A stretch of 64,000 nt of DNA from positions 12,955,427 to 13,019,426 of the forward strand of contig NC_086366.1 in the NCBI RefSeq assembly GCF_036324505.1, written 5' to 3'. Shown here in pieces: positions 37,480-46,445 of the stretch; position 1 is the stretch's first letter; every line of letters begins with the position of its first letter. The notes under the pieces were generated by a model that saw only the letters and a list, made by a program, of their open reading frames with translations, was not told the origin of the DNA and did not search any database. The translations under genes were made by a program, and so were the position numbers. This DNA comes from Eleginops maclovinus. Lineage: Eukaryota > Chordata > Actinopteri > Perciformes > Eleginopidae.

Positions 37480-37870
37480 GATGTCAGTCACTCCCTTTGT
37501 GGGGCAGCATGTGTCTGAATTAAGCTTCCATTATAAACCTGTGTAATGTTAAACTGGCAGTCACATGAGGGCCACACATTAGGGAGCAACATTTCAATGA
37601 CAGACACATTTTCATGCTACTTTTTGAGCGTGTCTGTGTGTGTATATGCGTGTGCTTCATCGGGATCAGCAGTGGGCCTATTTGACTCATATTTTTTCAT
37701 ATCAGAGTGGGTTTAACTGCCAATAAACCACATTAGAAAGTACTAACACCTTATTACGGCGGCATTTAGTTCCAGTGGGAGCAGATAGACGCTCTCTGCC
37801 ATTCCCTGGAATCCCGAGTGGGAGCGATTGATGTGCCATTCGGAGTGGGCCTCTCAGAACCTGGAAAATG
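37480..37870. promoter_or_regulatory. Candidate conserved block with TEAD-like pair
   Basis: Non-repetitive 390-bp block. Near its centre CATTCC at 37,800-37,805 faces GGAATC at 37,808-37,813, an inverted TEAD/MCAT-like pair, and a related CATTCGGAGTGGG word follows about 35 bp later. GTGGGAGC occurs twice (37,777 region and 37,819 region). No open frame. Enhancer function is inferred. Confidence 0.3.
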
Positions 37871-38109
37871 TGTCTGTTTCATCTCTCAATTACTGTCAGG
37901 GTTTGAAGTGCTGATGTTATACCTTTATCTGTCACAATATGGCTCAAGTTTGTTGAAGTATTGAGAAATAAAAAGGCACGCCAGCGAGTCCAAAAGAGAA
38001 AGAAAGAGAGACAAGCAGGCCCGGCAGCTGGTACCGTTTCAAAGCCTGCCCAAGCCCTTAAAGATGAAATCCATTTTGTTTCAAGTTCCACAACCAGCTT
38101 GCCTGATGA

Positions 38110-38171
38110 GGGCTCTAGGGGTGAAGAGGGAGAGAGTCAGAGAGAGAAAGAGAGAGAGGAGGAGAGAGAGA
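38110..38171 (+). repeat. GA-rich low-complexity tract
   Basis: Almost pure purine stretch of GAGA units on the + strand. Confidence 0.8.
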
Positions 38172-38294
38172 AATCTGTTTGATTTGTCAGAAGTTCTTTA
38201 ATTTAATCTACAGCTGTCAGGATGCTGACGATCCAGACCTCATCACTGCCTTTTATCTGCCTGATTTCACCCCAGGCACCAGACACTCTTCTCT

Positions 38295-38495
<201 letters not shown>

Positions 38496-38861
38496 GAGAA
38501 TGAGAGAAGGGATAAGAGAGGATGAACACCATTCATTTATTAAAGAACAAAAACAAAGTCTAGAAAGTAAGAGCGGAAAATAAGTAGAGGAGGGCATGCC
38601 ATCGAGTATTGGACTCAAGAGTGACACTTAATATGTCTGGTTGACTTTGTAAAACTCCAGTGTGTAAACAGAGAAAGAAGAAACAAAAAGATAAAACTAG
38701 AAAAAAATGCGAGGAGGATGAGAGCAGGCGAAAGTATCTCCCTGTGGCAGATATGGAGGTGAGCACAGCGAGCTGATAAAAAGCAACACATCTACAGTAA
38801 GCAGGAACATTGTTTAACTATGATCTTAAATCATTAAAGCAGAGGTGAAGGTTTTCAAGTC

Positions 38862-38872
38862 AAGGTATTTTT
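38862..38872 (+). repeat. SINE target-site duplication, left copy
   Basis: AAGGTATTTTT, identical to the copy at 39,055-39,065. The T-rich end merges with the element's tail, so its exact limit is ambiguous by one or two bases. Confidence 0.7.
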
Positions 38873-39054
38873 ATTTTTTTTTAGATATTTTTTGGAGGCT
38901 TTTTGCCTTTAATCGGATAGGACAGTGGAGAGTGACAGGAAAGTGGGAGAGAGAGTCGGGGGGGGATCCGGAAAGGACCACGGGTCGGGAATCGAACCCA
39001 GGTCGCCGGCGTACGGTGCAGGTGCCCCAGCCAGTTGCGCAACGGCCGGGGCCA
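38873..39054 (-). mobile_element. tRNA-derived SINE with target-site duplication
   Basis: On the minus strand the element begins with a tRNA-like head containing an exact RNA polymerase III B box, GGTTCGATTCC (positions 38,988-38,998). A non-tRNA body follows and it ends in an A-rich tail with AAAAAATA words. It is flanked by an 11-bp direct repeat, AAGGTATTTTT, at 38,862-38,872 and 39,055-39,065, as expected from LINE-mediated insertion. The head plus CTCTCTCCCACTTTCCTGTC-type body resembles a SINE-like repeat I remember from teleosts. I could not place a good A box, so the promoter may be partly decayed. A decayed tRNA pseudogene is the main alternative. Confidence 0.75.
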
Positions 39055-39065
39055 AAGGTATTTTT
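39055..39065 (+). repeat. SINE target-site duplication, right copy
   Basis: AAGGTATTTTT directly after the tRNA-like head of the minus-strand element. Confidence 0.7.
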
Positions 39066-42000
39066 TAAAGCAAAAATGCAAAACACTTTCACAATCAAGC
39101 CTCTCAAACATGAGGATTTGCTTCTAGTTTTGTGTGATAGTAAGTGGTTTAGGACTTTTGGTTGTTGAAAAAAAAAGGCAAGTTGATGACAATACCTTTG
39201 GCTCTAGCAAAATTGTAATGATGAGTTTTGGTGCGTTGACTAAAACGGAATTTTTTCTTTAAATGTTTTACTTTGAAATTGGAGAAAATTATGAATTCAA
39301 TCAGTGACCTATCAAATAAATGACTAAAAGAGTGAGTATTTCCGACCTGGCATTCAGTGAGGGCATTTTGTTTCTAAAACTCAGTGCTATTTATGTATTT
39401 CAAATATTAATAAGAAAAATGGTGTGTGTGTTGTGTTTACACTCAGTATCTTCTATTAGCCTTTATAAATAATGAAACAAGTCAAGTTCGGAAGGAATTA
39501 TGTACTGTACATGTATTACTATGTGCTAATAAAACGACTTCATGATTCATCTCAACAGTACTACCGATATTTACTTTAGTTTGTGTACATGAATCAGACT
39601 CTTTCAAACCTCAAGGGATACAGTTGTCTCTAGGATAAAAACCCAAATGCTCGAGCTGCTGTAAAGTATCAGGGTTGAAGGTAAATGTAATTCTAAAGTG
39701 AATGACTTGTCAAATAAAGGAACTATGCAAGAGCAAGCAAGAACATTTTTTTGGGATTGAAAACAAAACAAAAACTTTCTTGTAAATCAGTTCCAGGCTA
39801 TGTCTCTTGAACGCATCACACTAGAGCTTTTTTCTATTTCTGTTCAGCCTTTGGAAAGGGGTTGCTCACTTTCACATGTATTGACTTAACTTCCTGATGT
39901 GCAAAGAACAAAAAACTCCACTTAGAGCTCCACAGTGGATTTTCCCTTGACATTCACTTCCTCCACATTTGAAGGCCCATATGTTCAGAAACCTCAATTA
40001 TCCATATGTTATTTGCAAATGTTCCATTTTCCTCCCTTTTTACCTACATTTGTATTATCATTGCACTTCTCCCTCCATCTAAGTCTCTCTCTGTGGTTGT
40101 ATATCCACCATCAGCTTGTCGTCTACTGGCAAAACCTCTCATTTCCCATACACTCTCAATCTCACAAGTGCGCTCACTTACTCTCCTACACATCGTATCC
40201 ACATATCTCCAAAGATTTCTCACACACTCAGCAGCATAGGACCTACACACACCATTCTTCTCTTTGCATTGATGGACACTATTTCAGATGGACACACACG
40301 CCTTTAGTGTAAGCTAGTGAAAGAGGAAATTAGAATTAGACACTGGGGCGAAGCCTGGCCTGCAGAAATGTGATTCTACTGCTCTCTCCCGAAAGGCTTC
40401 AAATGGTCTTTTTTCTATCCTCTCTCCTCAAGATAGTGTTGAACTGCAGAACCTGTGGACACCGGAGAGTGCTATCTTGTTATTGAATCTGAGGACTTGA
40501 CAAGAAAAATAGGCTGCCTAAAGCTGCACTATGTCCAACCTCTACTAGAAGAGATCAGCATTTCACCAACCCTCTTCCCCCCCTTTTTTTCTGTCTTGGC
40601 TGCTCTATTTTCTCTTTTCCATATCCTGCATTTCACTTTCACCTCTCAGTTAACCTTCACTGTCAGCCATACAAGACTGGGATTGGGGTAGAACTCGCAG
40701 TGCACTCATAACTGTCTGGCTGACCCATTATGGGATTAATTTATCATTTATGAGTAGACCAGCACTTATTTCATGACTACTTTACTTGTCTTCTTCATTT
40801 CTGCTTTTTTGCCTCCATCCCCTCTTATAAATCTACCCTCCCCATATGGATGTCTCTGTCTGCAGCACGAGGTGAGACGAGATGTGTGTCAGACCGCACA
40901 AGATTTAGTCATGTGTCCAAATAGTGTTTCTACACCCTGCGGACACTTTATTACAAGGTGCACACACTAGTAGGGAGGACTGATTTGCCCGCAGAGCAGC
41001 AATATTTGGCAAGTTTAACGTGCAAATCACTCATCATGTGTAACTCCGGGAAACAATAATCACATGCATTTATTGATTAACAGGCATGCTCTGTCCATCA
41101 TATCTAGGCCGAAACTCAATTCTGCATTAAACAGTCTGGAAACAGAAAAAGAGGACAGCCAGCCTGTCATTGGAGCTTCATGAAAAGCAAGCTTAGCCCC
41201 AGTAACGATACACAACACTTCAGACGTATCCTCACAACGAAGCCTCACGCATCTTACATTTGAAAAGAACCACTAGATAAATCAGTGATTAGCAAGCTGG
41301 CTAAAACAGAAATACCATGTAAGACATCTCTGTAGTTCCCTGAAGGCATATTAAGCCTCTTTTAATCATAGAAGTGGAATGATTATCATTCAGTGTATAT
41401 TTGTTTATCTACGGTGTTAATAAATAAATAGATGTCATAGGTGACAAAGATTTTACAGCACAGGGTAAGAAATCTTCCCTTGAGCTTGGTCAATGATTAC
41501 AAGTTATGTCTTTTGGTCATTTTTCAGATATCTGGATGATAGTAAAAGACCGCATTCAAACTAAATGTTGAAGAAAAACACCAAATAATGAAAATGAGTA
41601 CAAAACCAGAATGAAATAGTAATTAATGGAAGTAAGTGAATGTCTAGTTTCTGGAGCTGAGGTGTCTCGCACTTTTGATCAAGCCATGTTGAACTCAGCT
41701 ACAATGCAACCCCGTCTAAAAAAACACTTTATCAACTGAACAACACATAATAAACGTAGATTACAGAAGTGGAAAATCTAACTTAAGTGTCCATTGAGTG
41801 TGTGTGGATGTATTTTACTCATATGGATTCAGAATATATTTTCATCTATTCCAGATGGCTTCACATGACAAGATAAATGTGTATGTTCCCAAAGCCTTTG
41901 CTGTGAACTCAGTAAAAGATTTAATAGTTGGTTTTTTTCCCCATGTTGAACATCACATTTTATAATGCATGGTTAACCTTTGGTTTGTTCTGCGCGGATG

Positions 42001-42948
42001 CACAGGCTCAGCTAAGGCCACGCCTGATGTGTTACTGCCACCCAGAGGACAAAGCTGGTACAACAACTTTATTAATTGCACCTATCTTTAAACTGTCCTG
42101 CAGTAGGCCAAACCCTACCTTTATGAAGGTTATGATGTTCAGTTGTTTTTAAACGTTTTACAGAGGTGTTGATTAACTTAATAGTCATTCTAAAGGCTAA
42201 AGTGTGTGGTGCTGTAACATATTAAGAAGTATTATTTAGTCTATCCTTTCTGATATGAATAGGGTGGGCAATAAAGTTGAAGACCCCTCTTATTATAATA
42301 TGACATCAACCACGGCACCACACTCTGCAGGGTTCAAAATTGCCATTAAGTTGACTCAACACCTCACTAAATCATCAAGGTTTTTTTTTAGACTGCAGTT
42401 TTGTAACTGAGTGACGGGCCTTCAAATACAACACGAGTATCTGCTCAACAGCATAACATGACAACATGCGATTAGTGAACTGCAGCATAAAGAAAATCAC
42501 ATTTAAAAGGGAATATTGCACGTGTCATATACACGACCTACATACATTTGTTAAGTATAATCAGTACATAAAAACATACGACAACATAACTACTCTGACA
42601 CAAGTACAACTAACTTGCATGGATCCCAATCATGACTCAGTTGTATGCTATAGGCTACTGACATTCAAAAGCAGCCTTCCATTTCTTAATCTGTGAGCAC
42701 AGTTAAAAAATAAAATTTAAAAAAAGACAAAACGAGAATTACAACTTTTCACAAGCGACGAGCAGACCAGACTCATAACAAATCACACAGTCAACAGATG
42801 ACTGCGTAACCAACCAGCTGAGGGTGAAATGTTTTCAGGAAACCACATAAAGTAAACAAGCACACAGCAAAGAGTTTTAAAACACAGACAGCCAAGTACA
42901 CATTAAACCAGCGACAAAAGAAACAGTCAGCTGGGATATCAGACTCAC
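39066..42948. other. Gene-free intergenic DNA
   Basis: About 3.9 kb with no recognised exon. If the minus-strand exon proposed at 42,949-42,989 is real, its later exons would lie here or further left. I looked for acceptor-plus-frame combinations and found none I could defend. A CTCF-like motif at 42,034-42,048 is listed separately. Confidence 0.45.
42034..42048 (-). promoter_or_regulatory. CTCF-like motif
   Basis: ACTGCCACCCAGAGG matches 13 of 15 positions of the reverse-complement CTCF core. It lies about 2.7 kb upstream of the dock10 coding start, a plausible promoter-proximal boundary site, but could be chance. Confidence 0.3.
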
Positions 42949-42989
42949 CTTTTGTCACTGAAGACCCTTCTAACTTGCTTTCTTTTCAT
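42949..42989 (-). CDS. Possible first coding exon of an unnamed divergent gene
   Basis: On the minus strand an ATG at 42,989 opens a frame of 13 codons plus two bases (MKRKQVRRVFSDK) that runs into a perfect donor, AAAG followed by GTGAGT (42,948-42,943). An upstream overlapping ATG in another frame terminates after 15 codons. The peptide is basic and I do not recognise it. The site lies head to head with the dock10 exon, about 1.8 kb away, so a shared or neighbouring promoter is conceivable. It may equally be a non-coding RNA exon or a chance donor. No downstream exon was identified. Confidence 0.25.
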
Positions 42990-44117
42990 CGGGGTGAAGT
43001 AAAGTTGTATCCATGTTATATTTCTACTACCTGCACTTCTCGAAGTGATACTTTGCTAAAAGTATTTTTTATCGCTACTAGCAAACGAACGGACTAGCTT
43101 CCATAATCACGTTAGCTGATAATTATTATTATCAAAACTGTGAAACCAACTTTAGCTAGCTAACTCTTGATTAACTTATATTAGCTTTACATTGTCAATA
43201 TTTTTTATGTTGTGAGGTCTGAGTATGGCTGGCTCTGCTTCACAGTTCAATTTAAAACTGTACATTCACGAAAGGGACCGCATGTGATTGACAAACACTT
43301 GAAAAATTCAACTGACTTGGAGACGATGGTTATACTGCAATATCATCTTTGACCACACGGGTAGACCAAGGGCAGTCTTTCCATCCGAGGGGGCGCTGTT
43401 TCAACATTTGCGAAAATTACTGAAGACGAGGAAGAAATGTACCAGGTTAGCTAAAAGTTGTACCTTTATCCATCACAGTGAAACAGTGAAGCATTTTAGA
43501 ATTATATTTCTGATTTATATTAGTGAAACTCGTGTATCACTTTAATGTTCTGGTAAAGGTGGGGACTTTTTTAGTTTTAAACCTTTAGTATTATCATATA
43601 CTGCTGGGTAGCTTAACCTTTCAATAATACATGTTGTTGCTCATAGTCACTTTCCTATACTTTTTCGCAGTTAATGTCAAAATTCCAACAAATAAGTACT
43701 GTTAATGTACACAAGAGGGAAGCAGTGTACTACAGTTCAAATGAAACCTGTCTGGCTGAGACATTGGGTGTGTGTTTGTGTATTGAATCCTTTATATATA
43801 AACTGTTTAAAACAAGTTTCCATGAGTGTCATTCAATTAGGAATCCTTAATTGCTCTCAGTGAAAGAACAACCCAACCACTATCAATGAGATGATACTAT
43901 CTATTTCAAAATATCTAAACCTTTTCCTAACACCAAGTGTCGCTGTTGGCCTGTGTGTTTCCCACATCTTTTAACCTACTGTAAATGCTGCTCCATCCTT
44001 CCTTGGTCGTGACTGGACTGCTGATAACTATTTGACATTTCAGAGGTCCCCTTGAGATGCATGATGTATACAGTATGGTTCAAATACCCTGGTAAAATCT
44101 ACTTTAGCCATTTAAAC

Positions 44118-44376
44118 TGCTGGTTTACTGTTGAATGATAAATGAATCCATAATCTGCAGATTAAATGTGGTTGGCTTTTATCTAATTGTGTTTTGAGGA
44201 TTGTTTTAAATAAATACATGTAGAATCAGAATGAAGTTTGTACGTTTGCACATACAAGGAATTTGCTTTGGTGTATGCTGGCTGGTGCAAACATAAACAG
44301 CAGGATCCATATTTTGCAGATGAAATGGGTTTGGCTTTTATTAAATTATGTTTTTTTATTTATAAATACATGTGCA
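44118..44376 (+). repeat. Diverged direct repeat, period about 159 bp
   Basis: Copy A (about 44,118-44,222) and copy B (about 44,277-44,376) share TGCTGG, then after the same 26-bp distance ATCCATA, TTGCAG/CTGCAG, GATTAAATG/GATGAAATG, TTGGCTTTTAT and AAATACATGT in the same order. They are clearly related but diverged, so this is an old tandem duplication. The spacer between the similar cores contains a teleost repeat fragment. Confidence 0.65.
44222..44300 (+). mobile_element. Fragment of a common teleost interspersed repeat
   Basis: AATCAGAATGAAGTTTG followed by CACATACAAGGAATTTG and a CTTTGGTGTATGCTGG word matches the order of motifs I remember from a very abundant fish repeat ('atcagaatga...cacatacaaggaatttg'). 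Only a short piece survives, without terminal structures. Class unassigned. Confidence 0.5.
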
Positions 44377-44774
44377 TAGTATTGCAGCTTTATGGAAATT
44401 ACAATTCACTTACTGTACTGTGGAAATGTTTATTTTCACATGTGAAGTTACAGTGAAAACACATTAATTGATGGTTTTGAATTTCAAAATAAATGCACCA
44501 CTCAGTCAACCATTAATCTCGCTCAGCATTACCAAAGCCACTTTTTTTTATTTTGAAATTCATGACCGGAAGTGTTATTTTTTTTGAATCAGTCCAGTTT
44601 GACAGCACTCAGGCATCTTCTCTACTCTGTGCGCTGCGTGTGTGTGGACTGACCGTGTGTCTGAAGCTTGTGTGCGTGTGTAAACACAGCTCGGTCGGCT
44701 CATGTTAGGAGCGAGGGGGGCCAGGCTGCAGCAGAAACAACAAGCAGGCTGAATTGTACTGGGGGACCGCTCAG

Positions 44775-44825
44775 ATGAGGAGATGGCAGCCGAATCCACC
44801 CGGAGATTCACCAAAAACCTACTGA
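44775..44825 (+). other. Upstream ORF overlapping the dock10 start
   Basis: An ATG at 44,775, eight bases before the presumed start, opens a 16-codon reading frame in a different frame that terminates at 44,823-44,825 inside the dock10 exon. Its context (TCAGATGA) is weaker than that of the main ATG (GAGATGG). If in the mRNA it could damp dock10 translation. Whether the transcript includes it depends on the start site. Confidence 0.45.
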
Positions 44826-44890
44826 AACCGGGGACTGCGGCGGAGATACGGCAGACAGCGTGCAACGCAGTCAGACACTCCGCAGTAACG
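44783..44890 (+). CDS. dock10: First coding exon of DOCK10-like exchange factor
   Basis: Thirty-six codons starting at ATG in a good Kozak context and ending phase 0 at a consensus donor, ACG followed by GTGAGT. Read through, the frame stops after five more codons, so splicing is required. The peptide begins MAAESTRRFTKNLLKPG and continues with AAEIRQ. DOCK-D (zizimin) proteins DOCK9, DOCK10 and DOCK11 share an N-terminal signature of aromatic-T-K/R, L-x-K/R-PG-x-AAE-L/I-R. The spacing M-A-x-E-x-TRRFT is that of DOCK10, while the KPGTAAE core also matches DOCK9/11. DOCK10 is a large (about 2,150-residue) cytoplasmic GEF acting on Cdc42 and Rac through its C-terminal DHR2 domain. This exon encodes only the extreme N terminus ahead of the PH domain. 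Family is confident, paralogue less so. Identification is from memory. Confidence 0.75.
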
Positions 44891-45825
<935 letters not shown>

Positions 45826-45866
45826 CTATGTCTATGTCTGTATGTGTGTCCACGCTGTAGGGATTA

Positions 45867-45874
45867 GCATAGAG
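45867..45874 (+). repeat. hAT target-site duplication, left copy
   Basis: GCATAGAG, identical to 49,087-49,094. It fits the nnnTAnnn target preference described for Buster-branch hAT elements. Confidence 0.93.
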
Positions 45875-46043
45875 CAGGGGTTTTCAACTGGTTTTGTCCC
45901 AGGGACCACCATTCGGACTAGAAAGCAATCCGCGGCCCACTGATGTGCCTGCGCGTGCGCGTGTGTATTTGGTGTTACATGCATAGCTCAATGCATGAAA
46001 CATGAAAGAGAGGCCACGCAGATTTTATAATAATAAAAGTAGA

Positions 46044-46049
46044 TTTATT
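46044..46049 (-). terminator. Candidate transposase polyadenylation signal
   Basis: AATAAA on the minus strand, about 400 bp after the transposase stop and beyond the probable LTR. The surrounding sequence is AT-rich. Other variants nearby could also serve. Confidence 0.4.
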
Positions 46050-46162
46050 AAATTAAATTAAATTAAAGATTATTTTAAAGAAAGAATAAAGAATAATAAA
46101 GTGTTGTGCAATTCAGTATTGGGAAAAGTAACTAAAAATGTCATGCAAAGTCAGTCTAGGTG

Positions 46163-46415
46163 TGTGACAAAACAACAACGGAGAACAAAAATCCAACAAC
46201 ACCGGAGAACCAAAATCCAACAAATGAAGACCAAGGCAGCCTCAACTGCTGGCTGGTCAGGGCTTTTATAACCCAGCCAGGACAGACCTGTCACCAATCA
46301 CCTGCTGTAGAGACAGAGAGATTGAGAAAAGCAGAGAGAGATTGAGAAAAGCAGGGAGAGAGAACAGGCTTACCATTAACACAGGGCGGGGCCTAAACCC
46401 GCCAGGGTCGTAACA
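46163..46415 (-). mobile_element. Probable solo LTR inserted in the hAT 3' region
   Basis: Read on the minus strand the segment starts TGTTACGACCCTGG and ends TTTTGTCACA, the TG...CA ends of an LTR, and has a TATA box (GGTTATAAAAGCC) preceded by an ATTGG box about 30 bp upstream. A TGTTACGACC start is a pattern I remember from fish Gypsy-type LTRs. It lies 31 bp after the transposase stop codon. I could not find a convincing 4-5-bp target duplication, so the borders are uncertain by a few bases. Internal tandem copies of a CGGAGAAC-AAAATCCAACAA unit (about 46,180-46,223) and of an AGAGATTGAGAAAAGCAG unit (about 46,315-46,354) are present. An ordinary part of the hAT 3' UTR is the alternative. 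Confidence 0.45.
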
Positions 46416-46445
46416 GTGAAAACATGGGAGAATTAGGCCTACCTG

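Larger units (their letters stand above)
42990..44782. promoter_or_regulatory. Region upstream of dock10, presumed promoter and 5' UTR
   Basis: Contains the presumed promoter and 5' leader of the dock10 exon. The last 200 bp (about 44,600-44,782) rise in C+G and CpG, with GCGCTGCGTGTG and GGAGCGAGGGGGG words, and I see no TATA box close to the ATG, consistent with a CpG-type promoter. A GGGGGCGCTG word near 43,390 resembles part of a CTCF core. An ATG followed by a GTTAGC donor-like site near 43,440 is too short to call. A diverged direct repeat lies at 44,118-44,376. Confidence 0.4.

Noticed and set aside
43370..43450. Possible short plus-strand first exon ending ATGTACCAG before GTTAGC
   Set aside because: Only three codons and a weak donor; cannot be separated from chance.
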